DNA of 46,016 bases, taken from positions 1-46,016 of the forward strand of contig NZ_QVMJ01000026.1 in the NCBI RefSeq assembly GCF_010500955.1, given 5' to 3'. The position numbers were made by a program, and so were the translations under genes. Of this stretch, positions 1 through 7,790 are shown in pieces (position 1 is the first letter of the stretch; every line of letters starts with the position of its first letter). Below the pieces are notes generated by a model. The model was not told the DNA's origin, did no database searches, and saw only the letters and a list, made by a program, of their open reading frames with translations. The stretch comes from Bacteroides sp. 519. Lineage in GTDB: Bacteria; Bacteroidota; Bacteroidia; Bacteroidales; Bacteroidaceae.

Positions 1-160
1 GTATCTAGGCACAATTGAGAGACTATTCTTTTCCGTATTAACTACGAATATACAACACTCGGAGAAATAACGGATCATTAATGATGCAAATATACGAGAT
101 ACGGAGTTTTTTTATTAGCATGTAAATTTTCATTCATTCGCAAATTGTTACTTTTTTGTT

Positions 161-263
161 ATGCAGCAAACCGTGATTTTAAAATGCAGCATTTCACACT
201 TTCGAAATGCAGCATTTTGATTGAACGAAATGCAGCATTTCATCAATGCGAAATGCAGCATTT
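161..263. repeat. Array A: five units of an ATGCAGC palindrome at exact 23-bp period
   Basis: The word ATGCAGC starts at 161, 184, 207, 230 and 253, an exact 23-bp step each time. In units 2 to 5 the full word is the 13-bp palindrome AAATGCAGCATTT (182-194, 205-217, 228-240, 251-263). The three spacers between these are 10 nt and differ in sequence. Unit 1 is degenerate. The unit is too short and the spacing too tight for CRISPR. A 23-bp step is about two helical turns, so all units face nearly the same side of the DNA, as expected for a cooperative protein-binding array. The function is unknown. Confidence 0.85.
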
Positions 264-460
264 TGAAAATACAGGGTAAAATCGGCTCTGTGACGCGTGT
301 AACGGGTGGTGAATAAGGATGTTTGGGGTGTTTGTTGTTCTTTTAGGGGTGTGAAATAAGTAAACAATGGGCTGCTTGTTGGAAAGATTTTTGAAGAATT
401 TTAGACACGGATTGCGCAGATTACACGGATTTATAAAACACGGATTTATAATTTATCTTT

Positions 461-489
461 TTTGATATTATATTGGTTTTGTATCTTTG
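461..489 (+). promoter_or_regulatory. Promoter for the lipoprotein gene
   Basis: A Bacteroidota-type -7 element TATCTTTG (482-489) is preceded by TTTG at 461-464. The spacer is 17 bp, shorter than the usual 19-21, so the -33 assignment is uncertain. The distance to the start codon at 535 is suitable. Confidence 0.45.
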
Positions 490-534
490 TAAGCAGCAAT
501 GAATTCTTAAGAACCTAAAGTGAAGGAAAACCAT

Positions 535-1299
535 ATGACCAAACTATCAATCTATTTACTATCAATAGTTATACTGTTTGGCTGTACAAGCCGGGAAACA
601 ACGAAAGATACCATAATTATTTCCGGTATTGTAAAGGATTTTAATGGTAATCCGATAGATAGCAGTATTATAGATATCAAATATAAAGATTTTAGTACAG
701 CTTATAAAACTTATACGGATGCCGAAGGTAGATATTCTATTGAAATTAAGAAAGGACGTTATGCCTCTATTTATGCTATGCGCCTGAATGAATATCCCAG
801 AAATAATGCAGTACCCGAAGAAGATATGCGGCTTGAATTTTGGGCATGGAATGTAATAGCCGATAGGGATATGGAGATCAATCCACATTATCATAAACTT
901 GAATTATACGGTACAACCGTTTTTAAAACAGTGGGTGGTTATCCGGGATATTTCGTTTATTTCCGTCCTATGAGTGTTACAAAGTATATATCTTATGATA
1001 AAGCAGTTTATCTTAATAAAGGCAAAGCCGAACAGGTATCTGATATTTCTATAAAACCTGAACATCTTAAAGTAAAAGTGTTTGCTGATGATAAGGCATT
1101 AACTGTGAATTCTGTGGTTCCAGTAGAAGAGTTTTCTGGTATTGGTAATATGACTATTACAGGATATGTAGTGCAAGTAGATGATCCTGGAATTGAAACA
1201 GACAAACCTTATATAATATTCAGGGTAGAGGCAGAGAATACTGAGTATAAAGAGTTTGGGGAGAATCTGTATTTTTATGAGATACCGGATTTTGAATAG
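535..1299 (+). CDS. Small lipoprotein with carboxypeptidase-regulatory-like domain
   Basis: The product has a lipoprotein signal peptide ending in a lipobox (LFGC) about 18 residues from the chosen ATG, so it should be lipid-anchored at an outer or inner membrane face. Roughly residues 30-80 (ISGIVKDFNGNPIDS, then TYTDAEGRYSIEI) match the Ig-like carboxypeptidase regulatory beta-sandwich found in many Bacteroidota surface proteins. The rest is not recognised. I chose the ATG at 535 because AAGGAAAA stands just before it as a ribosome binding site. An in-frame GTG at 520 would add five residues, KENH-like and not hydrophobic, before the signal. The gene stands alone between array A and a bidirectional hairpin. 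No enzyme function can be assigned. Confidence 0.8.
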   Translation: MTKLSIYLLSIVILFGCTSRETTKDTIIISGIVKDFNGNPIDSSIIDIKYKDFSTAYKTYTDAEGRYSIEIKKGRYASIYAMRLNEYPRNNAVPEEDMRLEFWAWNVIADRDMEINPHYHKLELYGTTVFKTVGGYPGYFVYFRPMSVTKYISYDKAVYLNKGKAEQVSDISIKPEHLKVKVFADDKALTVNSVVPVEEFSGIGNMTITGYVVQVDDPGIETDKPYIIFRVEAENTEYKEFGENLYFYEIPDFE

Positions 1300-1316
1300 A
1301 AATTCACCCCAAAAGC

Positions 1317-1338
1317 AAGAGGGCGAAGTCACCCTCTT
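1317..1338. terminator. Bidirectional hairpin between convergent genes
   Basis: AAGAGGG (1317-1323) pairs with CCCTCTT (1332-1338). The hairpin sits between the stop of the lipoprotein gene and the stop of hicB, which converge. Neither side has a strong T-run, so termination strength is uncertain. Confidence 0.5.
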
Positions 1339-1341
1339 CTA

Positions 1342-1680
1342 TTATATTGTTTTAAGTTCCTTTTCTAATACCCTCCGTATAACTGTATTTACAGTAGTTC
1401 CGGTTTCCTCTGCAATCATGGCGATCTTGCCATGAATTTCGGATGGGATTCTAATGTTAAGCGTTCCTGAAAAAGCCTTTCTGGGTTTTACTCCTTTTCT
1501 TTCACACATTTCAAGATAACTATCAATACCAGCTTCAAAATCAGATTTTAATTCTTCAATAGTACTTCCTTCGTAGGTAATTGAATCTTTTGTCATTCCT
1601 AAGACCTTACCAAATAGGCAATTATCAGCTTCGCTATACTCAACACTACCAGTGTAACCTCTATATTTAAGATGTCCCAT
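1342..1680 (-). CDS. hicB: HicB-family antitoxin
   Basis: This is the antitoxin partner of the adjacent toxin. The N-terminal half (about residues 1-65: YRGYTGSVEYSEADNCLFGK, then ITYEGSTIEELKSDFEAGID) is the HicB degenerate RNase-H-like fold that binds HicA. The C-terminal part (residues 70-112: AFSGTLNIRIPSEIHGKIA, then VNTVIRRVLEKEL) is a ribbon-helix-helix DNA-binding segment, as in HicB proteins that autoregulate. The start ATG lies 1 nt after the hicA stop, and its ribosome binding site (AGGAGGAA) is inside the end of hicA, so the two are translationally coupled, toxin first. Length (112 aa) is normal for the family. The probable operator is at 1979-1996. Confidence 0.9.
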   Translation of the reverse strand: MGHLKYRGYTGSVEYSEADNCLFGKVLGMTKDSITYEGSTIEELKSDFEAGIDSYLEMCERKGVKPRKAFSGTLNIRIPSEIHGKIAMIAEETGTTVNTVIRRVLEKELKTI

Positions 1681-1681
1681 A

Positions 1682-1957
1682 TTATTCCTCCTCTTCTTTA
1701 ATTAATAAATCATTATCTAATAAGAAATCGAGAACTTGTCTCATAACATACATTTTGATAATGTTTGACGGATGGGGTTTATGTACACTATAAGATAGAA
1801 CTTTTTCCTCATTAATGAAAATTACCCGAGATCCTGATGTCTTTCCCTTTGTATCAATGTAGAATCCCAAAGTATTAAATAAACGAGTTAATTCATTAAA
1901 AGAAAAATCTTTGGGTTGTAATAAAAAACGTTCAATCAGTTTATCTTTTTTCGTCAT
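1682..1957 (-). CDS. hicA: HicA-family mRNA interferase toxin
   Basis: A 91-residue HicA-type toxin with a double-stranded-RNA-binding-like fold, expected to cleave mRNA when free of HicB. Visible family marks are the N-terminal helix (KDKLIERFLLQPKDFSFNEL), the strand with SGSRVIF, and VHKPHPSN, which carries the conserved histidine pair region. I start it at the ATG at 1957 (MTKKDK). The frame is open a further 20 codons to 2017, but that stretch contains the promoter and operator and does not resemble HicA. It is the first gene of the operon; hicB follows after one base. This is a small, plausibly horizontally acquired stability or stress module beside the glycosidase block. Confidence 0.88.
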   Translation of the reverse strand: MTKKDKLIERFLLQPKDFSFNELTRLFNTLGFYIDTKGKTSGSRVIFINEEKVLSYSVHKPHPSNIIKMYVMRQVLDFLLDNDLLIKEEEE

Positions 1958-1973
1958 AACATAATCATTTATA

Positions 1974-2004
1974 CAAAAGTAACTAATGATAGTTACATAA
2001 TCAA
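1974..2004 (-). promoter_or_regulatory. hicAB promoter
   Basis: On the minus strand TTG (2004-2002), a 20-bp spacer and TACTTTTG (1981-1974) fit the Bacteroidota housekeeping consensus very well. Transcription would begin a few bases before the hicA start codon. Confidence 0.75.
1979..1996. promoter_or_regulatory. Probable HicB operator (inverted repeat)
   Basis: GTAACTA, four bases, then TAGTTAC form a perfect 7-bp inverted repeat lying in the promoter spacer and touching the -7 element. The position suits repression by the ribbon-helix-helix part of HicB. The assignment is by position and symmetry only. Confidence 0.6.
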
Positions 2005-2013
2005 GAGGAAGTA

Positions 2014-2044
2014 ACAAAAAAATCCTCGGAAAATCCGAGGATTT
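2014..2044 (-). terminator. Terminator of the glycosidase operon
   Basis: AATCCTCGG (2021-2029) pairs with CCGAGGATT (2035-2043). Read on the minus strand, the stem is followed directly by a run of T. It lies 22 bp past the stop codon of the GH92 gene and separates that operon from hicAB. Confidence 0.85.
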
Positions 2045-2065
2045 AAGTATATTTATAGCAAGGTT

Positions 2066-4312
2066 TTAATTATGCGGTCTATCCTCCATATTCACTCCGA
2101 AAGTATTGGATGGAGCACTGCCCATTGTAAATTCAAGTGTACCACCAGCCATAATATCAGAGAAGTTAATATACGATTTGGTATATGGTTTGCCATTCAA
2201 CTTAACACTCTGTATATACATGTTCTGATCACTATTATTCAGAGCAACAACTTTGAACGTTTTACCTTCGCCAACCTCAACAAGGGCTTCATCGAACAAA
2301 GGACTACCAAATACATACTCACCACCTGCCGGAGCAACTTGATAGAAACCTAAAGCAGACAGAATATACCAAGAAGACATCTGGCCAACATCTTCATTAC
2401 CCGACAGTCCGGCTGGAGCATCAAAATAAAGCTCTTTCAATACTTGTCTTACTTTCTCGGCTGTTTTCCAAGGCTGACCAACATACGGATATAAATATAA
2501 TATGTGGTGACTAGGTTCGTTACCATGAGCGTACTGACCAATAAGACCAGAAACATCCGGAGAGGCATGTTCGCCCATATCGCCTTCAACTTTGAAAAGT
2601 GAATCCAGTTTAGCAGTAAAAGCGGCTTCGCTTCCAAATAAATCAATTAACCCATAAACATCATGCGGAACAAGCCAAACATATTGCCATGCATTTCCTT
2701 CGGTATAATCGTTTACACGGTGGGCTGCATCGAATGGATCAAACGGCTCCTTAAACTTGCGGTCGCTGGAGAGGGCACGCATAAAGGTGGTATTTTTGTC
2801 GAAGTAATTAGTGTACGATTTGCTTCTTTTAAGGAAGTATTCGTAATCCTCAGTCTTGCCGAGTTTCTTAGCAACCTGTGCAATTGACCAGTCGGCCAAT
2901 GCATATTCTAATGCTTTTGCAACGGTTTCGTTGGTTGGTTCTTTGTCGCAAGGAATATAACCATATTCTTTCAATAATCCCAAAGAACGCTCATCGAGTA
3001 GGGCAGAGGTTTTCATAGCTTCGAGGGCTTTTTCATTATCCATGTCATATCCTTTCAGAAGCATATCGGCCAATACTGGAATTCCCGGATTACCTACCAT
3101 ACAATCTGTTTCATTACCCATTAGGTGCCAAACCGGTAACTTGCCTTGTTCGTTAAAGATATGGAGCATGGTTTGGGCATAATCTTCCATAATTTCCGGA
3201 TGAATAATTGTAGCAAGCGGATGAGCAGCACGATACGTATCCCACAATGAGAAAGTGGTGTAGTTAGTGAAAGGAGCATCTTTGTAAACCTTACCATCAC
3301 TGCCTCTGTAATCACCATTTACATCACAGAAAATAGAGGGAGCAAACAACGAGTGGTAAAGAGCTGTGTAGAATACCCGTTTGTTTGTTTCGTTGTTTGT
3401 TTTAATGGTAATCTTATTCAGTTCTTCGTTCCATGCATGGTTGGCATAAGCAATGGTTTGTTCAAAATCTAATCCTGACTCGTAAAGTTCAGCTTTGAGA
3501 TTCAGTTTTGCATTGTCGATGCTTACTGCCGATAAACCTACTTTTGCATAAATCACCTCGCCATCTGTAGTATCAAAGCTTAGTTCGGCAAATGCTGTTT
3601 TGTTTGTAACGGTTTTACCCTCATTATATGCTTTATCATCTTCGGAAACTTTGAACCCTTTTATTGATTTTGAGAATACAGCAGTGAAATAAACTTGCTG
3701 GAATTTAGCCCATCCTTTGGAATAACGGTAACCGGATACAACCGAATCGTTTTCCTGAACCAGATAACCTTCTGCCGGGCTATCCCAGCCAATGCCACGT
3801 TTCAAATCGATAATGATTTTAGATTGATTTGTTTTTGGGAAAAGATATTTGTGATATCCGCAACGTTCGGTAGCTGTTAGTTCAACTTTGATTCCGGATT
3901 CGGGAAATTTTATAGCATAGTATCCCGGTTTTACTACTTCATTAGCATGAGTAAACTTGTGCAAACGAGTATCATCGACTGTAGGGAGAAAGGTAATATC
4001 ACCCAGATCGCCAATTCCCGTACCACTTAAATGCAGATGACTGAATCCGGCAATAAGAGAGTCGGTGTAGTGGTAACCCGAACACCAGTCCCAACCTTGT
4101 GTGGGCTGTGTAGGACCTAACTGAACAAATCCACGGGGCACATTTGCTCCCAGAAATACGTGACCATGATCTCCAGTACCAATATACGGGTCAACATACT
4201 GTGTTAGATCAACAGGTGTACTTTCTACTACTTTGTTTTCGTTTTTACACGAAGCTATTGTGAAGAGTAGAGTACACAATGCTGCGTTTTTAATTAATAC
4301 TTTAATTTTCAT
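2066..4312 (-). CDS. GH92 family alpha-mannosidase, lipoprotein
   Basis: A full-length (748 aa) calcium-dependent exo-alpha-mannosidase of family GH92, which inverts at alpha-mannosides of N-glycans or yeast mannan. A lipobox (TIASC) near residue 22 marks it as a lipoprotein. The N-terminal beta-sandwich starts with YVDPYIGTGDHGHVF (about residues 39-53), followed by GFSHLHLSGTG. The (alpha/alpha)6 domain contains HLMGNETDCMVGNPGIPV, EGNAWQYVWLVPHD, GNEPSHHILYLY and the active-site loop GNEDVGQMSSWY starting at residue 638. It is the last gene of the MFS-GH130-GH92-GH92 series, 121 bp after the second GH92, with a large hairpin between. The GNEPSHH segment resembles that of characterised alpha-1,2-type GH92 enzymes, but linkage cannot be read with certainty. 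Note GNED here where the neighbour has GNDD. Confidence 0.93.
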   Translation of the reverse strand: MKIKVLIKNAALCTLLFTIASCKNENKVVESTPVDLTQYVDPYIGTGDHGHVFLGANVPRGFVQLGPTQPTQGWDWCSGYHYTDSLIAGFSHLHLSGTGIGDLGDITFLPTVDDTRLHKFTHANEVVKPGYYAIKFPESGIKVELTATERCGYHKYLFPKTNQSKIIIDLKRGIGWDSPAEGYLVQENDSVVSGYRYSKGWAKFQQVYFTAVFSKSIKGFKVSEDDKAYNEGKTVTNKTAFAELSFDTTDGEVIYAKVGLSAVSIDNAKLNLKAELYESGLDFEQTIAYANHAWNEELNKITIKTNNETNKRVFYTALYHSLFAPSIFCDVNGDYRGSDGKVYKDAPFTNYTTFSLWDTYRAAHPLATIIHPEIMEDYAQTMLHIFNEQGKLPVWHLMGNETDCMVGNPGIPVLADMLLKGYDMDNEKALEAMKTSALLDERSLGLLKEYGYIPCDKEPTNETVAKALEYALADWSIAQVAKKLGKTEDYEYFLKRSKSYTNYFDKNTTFMRALSSDRKFKEPFDPFDAAHRVNDYTEGNAWQYVWLVPHDVYGLIDLFGSEAAFTAKLDSLFKVEGDMGEHASPDVSGLIGQYAHGNEPSHHILYLYPYVGQPWKTAEKVRQVLKELYFDAPAGLSGNEDVGQMSSWYILSALGFYQVAPAGGEYVFGSPLFDEALVEVGEGKTFKVVALNNSDQNMYIQSVKLNGKPYTKSYINFSDIMAGGTLEFTMGSAPSNTFGVNMEDRPHN

Positions 4313-4338
4313 AATTGTATAGTTTGTGATAGATATTT

Positions 4339-4420
4339 TTGAAACGCAGATTAACGCAGATTATCGCAGATTAAATTAAGATTAAAAATCTGCGATAATC
4401 TGCGTTAATCTGCGTTTCAA
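4339..4420. repeat. Perfect 34-bp inverted repeat built of CGCAGATTAA words
   Basis: Arms at 4339-4372 and 4387-4420 are perfect reverse complements around a 14-nt loop. Each arm is about three copies of a 10-bp word (AACGCAGATT). It fills the gap between the two GH92 genes and has no T-run, so it may stabilise or attenuate the transcript rather than end it. A sister copy with three mismatches is at 11649-11734. Confidence 0.9.
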
Positions 4421-4433
4421 ATGGATACAACAT

Positions 4434-6692
4434 TTATTTTGATTTTAGTATATAGGTGATTTTACCCGCATGAACCAACTTATCGTGACTGATTCGGTAT
4501 TCCGGAAAATTACGATCCCCCAACATAATTTTATCTATATAGATAGCTTCCTGATCCGAACGAACGGTTTCTATTACCAAACTTTCATTCTGATGCCACT
4601 TGGGATCTAGCTTAATTGTAACTTTGTCGAATACAGGCGAGGTTAGGGTGTATTCGGGTAATCCCGGACAATCGGGGTAGAAACCCATCATATTGAATAC
4701 CGCCCATCCCGACATGGTTCCTGTATCATCATTACCAGGAATGCCGTTGGGCTTATCGGTGAAATACTGGCTCAGTAACTTTTGGGTTAGCTGCTGTGTG
4801 CGCCATTCTTCTCCTTTGAAATAACTGAAAAGGAATGGATAGGCAATATCCGGTTCGTTGGCCGGATCATAAAGTCCTTCATCGAAAACCATTTGCAGTT
4901 TATCTATAAACTTCTTTTTGCCTCCCATCAGTTTGGTTAATCCCGGAATGTCGTGCGGAACATAGAATGTGTAATTCCATGCACTGCCTTCGTGGAATCC
5001 CGGATTGGGTTCAAAATTCTCGCCCTGACGTGGATTAAACGGAGCGTGGAATGAACCATCGGGTAGCTTCGGACGGAAAGTCCCAAACTCCTTGTCGTAA
5101 TAGTTCTTGTATCCCAATGAACGTTTGTAGAAATAGTCGGCATCTTTCTTTTTACCTAAAGCCGAAGCAAAACGAGAAAGTGCAAAGTCGGCAATATAAT
5201 ATTCCAACGCATGAGAAACCGAATTATCATACTTGCCACGTAATGGCACATATCCCAACGACATATAATCATCATTATCCGGTCGCATCAGATTCTCGGC
5301 TCCGGGCAAGGTAGCCGATTTATACATAGCTTCATAAGCCAGGTCAACATCAAAATCACGTAATCCTTTCATCCATGTATCTACAATAACAGGGATACTG
5401 GGATCGCCTTCCATGGTGAGGGTTTCGCGTCCGTAGAGTTCCCACTTGGGGAACCAACCATGTTCACGATACATATCGAGCATGGTTTGTACCATTTGCA
5501 TTTGTTTCTCCGGATATACCAGGGTAAGGAGTTGATGTACATTTCTGTACGTATCCCAGAGTGAGAAGACTGTGTAACGATTACCTTTGGTGGTACGTAT
5601 TTCATCACTTTCCATTGCCGGATACTGTCCGTTTACATCCTGTAGAATGTTGGGATGAATCAACATGTGGTAAAGTGCAGTATAGAAAACTGTTTTTCGT
5701 TCTTTGGTGCCTCCTTCAACAAGAATACGCGATAATTGCTCATTCCAACTGGCTACAGCTTCTTTATGGATGGCTTCAAAGTTTCTTCCTTTTTGTTCTG
5801 CTTCCAGGTTGAGGCGTGCATTTTCTATGCTAACAAAAGATACTCCCATTTGAACTTCAATCTGTTCGCCTTCCTCAGTTTGGAAAGTCAGGAAAGTGCC
5901 AATATCATCTCCTGCAATATCTCTGCCGTATTTGGTGTACAGTTTATATTTCCCCTGATCGGCATCCCAATCAGCTTCCCATTTGTGGGTAGGACGTTGT
6001 TTCTTCCAGTAACCACTGGATACAGGTTGTTTGTTTACCCGCATCACAAAGTAGATAGGAAATACAGCTTGCGGATTGTAACAGAATGTGCCTAATAGCT
6101 TGGTGCCTTCGTATTCTGTTTCGCTCACTTTCCGTAAATAGGCTCCCGATTCGTTTGTTAATCCTTCTCCAAGATTTAGAAGAATGTGGCTTTCGCCTTT
6201 GGGGAAAGTAAATCGGGTTATTCCAGTACGTGGAGTGGCCGAAACTTCACATTTTACGTTGTATTGAGTAAGGTAGTTTGAATAATACCCAGGTGAGGCT
6301 TGCTCTTCTTTATAACGGCTTCCGTAAGTTGTATAATCTACATTTAGTTCGCCCGTTGTGGGCATCAGTAGAAGAGAACCAAGCTCCGGACAGCCTACTC
6401 CGCTAAGGTTTACATGAGCAAATCCGGTGAAATAGCTGTTATTGATTTCATAAGGTGTTGACCACCAACGGGCGTCTTTATCATATTTATTGTCTTTAGA
6501 ACCCATAACGTTAAACGGTACAACAGACATCATTCCGTTGGGACAAATGGCTCCCGGATTGGTTGTTCCATAATTGGTGGTTCCTATAAATGGGTCTACA
6601 TAATCGGTAGGGTTAAGTTTAGTGTTATCAGTGCCGTAACTTACTGCACACGATAATGCTATGGCTAAGAGTGTTAAGTTTGTTCTTTTCAT
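4434..6692 (-). CDS. GH92 family glycosidase, secreted
   Basis: A 752-aa second GH92 enzyme with a cleavable signal peptide (MKRTNLTLLAIALSCAVSYG), expected in the periplasm. Landmarks are DYVDPFIGTTNYGTTNPG near residue 30, GFAHVNLSGVGCPELG, WELYGRETLTMEGDPSIP, EGSAWNYTFYVPHDIPG and the active-site loop GNDDTGTMSGWAVFNMMGF from residue 653. It differs from the downstream GH92: the segment after NEP reads DIAYPFLFSYF instead of SHHILYLY, so the +1 subsite is different and a different linkage preference is likely. Its ATG follows the GH130 stop by one base, showing strong translational coupling. Together the two enzymes would cover more than one alpha-mannosidic linkage of the same glycan. Confidence 0.92.
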   Translation of the reverse strand: MKRTNLTLLAIALSCAVSYGTDNTKLNPTDYVDPFIGTTNYGTTNPGAICPNGMMSVVPFNVMGSKDNKYDKDARWWSTPYEINNSYFTGFAHVNLSGVGCPELGSLLLMPTTGELNVDYTTYGSRYKEEQASPGYYSNYLTQYNVKCEVSATPRTGITRFTFPKGESHILLNLGEGLTNESGAYLRKVSETEYEGTKLLGTFCYNPQAVFPIYFVMRVNKQPVSSGYWKKQRPTHKWEADWDADQGKYKLYTKYGRDIAGDDIGTFLTFQTEEGEQIEVQMGVSFVSIENARLNLEAEQKGRNFEAIHKEAVASWNEQLSRILVEGGTKERKTVFYTALYHMLIHPNILQDVNGQYPAMESDEIRTTKGNRYTVFSLWDTYRNVHQLLTLVYPEKQMQMVQTMLDMYREHGWFPKWELYGRETLTMEGDPSIPVIVDTWMKGLRDFDVDLAYEAMYKSATLPGAENLMRPDNDDYMSLGYVPLRGKYDNSVSHALEYYIADFALSRFASALGKKKDADYFYKRSLGYKNYYDKEFGTFRPKLPDGSFHAPFNPRQGENFEPNPGFHEGSAWNYTFYVPHDIPGLTKLMGGKKKFIDKLQMVFDEGLYDPANEPDIAYPFLFSYFKGEEWRTQQLTQKLLSQYFTDKPNGIPGNDDTGTMSGWAVFNMMGFYPDCPGLPEYTLTSPVFDKVTIKLDPKWHQNESLVIETVRSDQEAIYIDKIMLGDRNFPEYRISHDKLVHAGKITYILKSK

Positions 6693-6693
6693 T

Positions 6694-7692
6694 TTAAACT
6701 ATACTCGTTCTTTTTGTAAATTCAATAATCTCATGTATATATCCAAACGCCAGCGATGTAACCGTATCCGCACATCCGTAATAGATCGCTATCCTATCGG
6801 ATTCCGGATCATGAAGCGCTGCACATGGAAAACAGACATTGGGAACATCGCCCATACACTCATAATCTTTCTGTGGAGATAACAGGTAAGGACCAGAGCG
6901 GTATTTTACTTTCCATGGTTCATCCAGATCAAGCAATGCCGAACCAAAACTGTAGACAAATCCGTTGCAGGATGCCAGTACACCATGATAAATCATTAAC
7001 CATCCTTCTGATGTTTCTATTGGAATAGGACCGGCTCCGATTTTAGTGCATTGCCACGCACTCATTTCGAATGGTGCAGGCGACATTACATGCCTGTGTC
7101 TGCCCCAATATTCTAAATCGGGCGATTCGCTGTAAAAGATATCTCCAAACGGAGTATGTCCATTATCACTTGGGCGACTTACCATGGCGAAATTACCATT
7201 TATCTTGCGGGGGAATAATACGCCATTCCGATTAAAGGGAAGAAAAGCATTTTCCAGTTGATGGAAGGTTACAAAATCGAAAGTATAGGCTACCCCGATT
7301 GTAGGGCCATGATATCCGTTGCACCAGGTTACATAATAACGGTCTTCAATAAAACACACCCGTGGGTCGTATCCATATACCCATTCACCTATTTCAGGAT
7401 TGTTGCATTGAAATTTCAGAGGTTCTTCGTTTATTTTCCAGTTGATGGCATCATCACTAAAACCTACATGAAGACGCATTCTGCGGTTGGTGTCGTCACA
7501 ACGGAATACACCTGCATAACCATCTTTAAATGGTACTACTGCGCTGTTGAATATACTATTCGAAGTGGGTAACAAATCCCTTGGTATAATAGGGTTGTTT
7601 GAATAACGCCAAATAACATCTTTACAATTCTCCGGACGTTCTTGCCAGGGCATTGAAGGAAGACTGTCTCCCATAATTTTAATTTTTTCCAT
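6694..7692 (-). CDS. GH130 phosphorylase, probably mannosyl-N-acetylglucosamine type
   Basis: A 332-aa five-bladed beta-propeller enzyme of family GH130, which splits beta-1,4-mannosides with phosphate to give mannose 1-phosphate. Aspartate 109 in GYDPRVCF is at the place of the known catalytic acid. Other family marks are NSAVVPFKDGYAGVFR, GAGPIPIETSEGWLMIYHG and the C-terminal YYGCADT. No signal peptide, so cytoplasmic. Linked to an MFS transporter and two GH92 alpha-mannosidases, the best-fitting role is the subfamily that phosphorolyses Man-beta-1,4-GlcNAc from N-glycan cores; a beta-mannan oligosaccharide substrate remains possible. The start ATG follows a word-repeat hairpin that separates it from the MFS gene. 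Confidence 0.88.
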   Translation of the reverse strand: MEKIKIMGDSLPSMPWQERPENCKDVIWRYSNNPIIPRDLLPTSNSIFNSAVVPFKDGYAGVFRCDDTNRRMRLHVGFSDDAINWKINEEPLKFQCNNPEIGEWVYGYDPRVCFIEDRYYVTWCNGYHGPTIGVAYTFDFVTFHQLENAFLPFNRNGVLFPRKINGNFAMVSRPSDNGHTPFGDIFYSESPDLEYWGRHRHVMSPAPFEMSAWQCTKIGAGPIPIETSEGWLMIYHGVLASCNGFVYSFGSALLDLDEPWKVKYRSGPYLLSPQKDYECMGDVPNVCFPCAALHDPESDRIAIYYGCADTVTSLAFGYIHEIIEFTKRTSIV

Positions 7693-7697
7693 ATTTT

Positions 7698-7790
7698 TAG
7701 TAGTTAGTAGATAGTTAGTAGCTAGTAGTTAGTAGATAGTAGCAACCGTATGGATTCTAGCTACTAGCTACTAACTACTAGCTACTAATC
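7698..7790. repeat. TAGTAGTTAG-word hairpin with GTATGGATTC core
   Basis: The left arm (about 7698-7743) is made of TAGTAGTTAGTAGATAG-like words and the right arm (about 7757-7790) of their complements. The best stretch pairs over about 27 bp with one mismatch. The unpaired centre reads CCGTATGGATTC, matching the core shared by elements at 9045, 19690, 20801 and 43462. The MFS stop codon (TAG) lies inside the right arm. Confidence 0.8.

Larger units (their letters stand above)
1..519. other. Gene-free left edge with repeat array and promoters
   Basis: No convincing reading frame lies here. It holds a possible leftward promoter element (minus-strand TATATTTG at 87-94, without a clear -33 partner) next to a perfect 12-bp palindrome, ATCATTAATGAT, at 74-85. 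It also holds the 23-bp periodic array at 161-263, a GT-rich stretch around 290-360, and low-complexity ACACGGATT/CGCAGATTA words at 404-450 that resemble the arms of the hairpins at 4339 and 11649. A rightward promoter at 461-489 serves the next gene. The leftward promoter would serve a gene outside the window. Confidence 0.6.

Noticed and set aside
161..263. Arrays A, B and C as CRISPR arrays
   Set aside because: Repeats are 8-15 bp and spacers 7-15 bp, far too short, and no cas genes are present.
1958..2017. Longer start of hicA
   Set aside because: The extra 20 codons cover the promoter and operator. The ATG at 1957 gives the normal HicA length.
4339..4420. The CGCAGATTAA hairpin as an intrinsic terminator of the GH92 operon
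   Set aside because: There is no T-run after the stem on the minus strand, and another co-directional gene follows at once.
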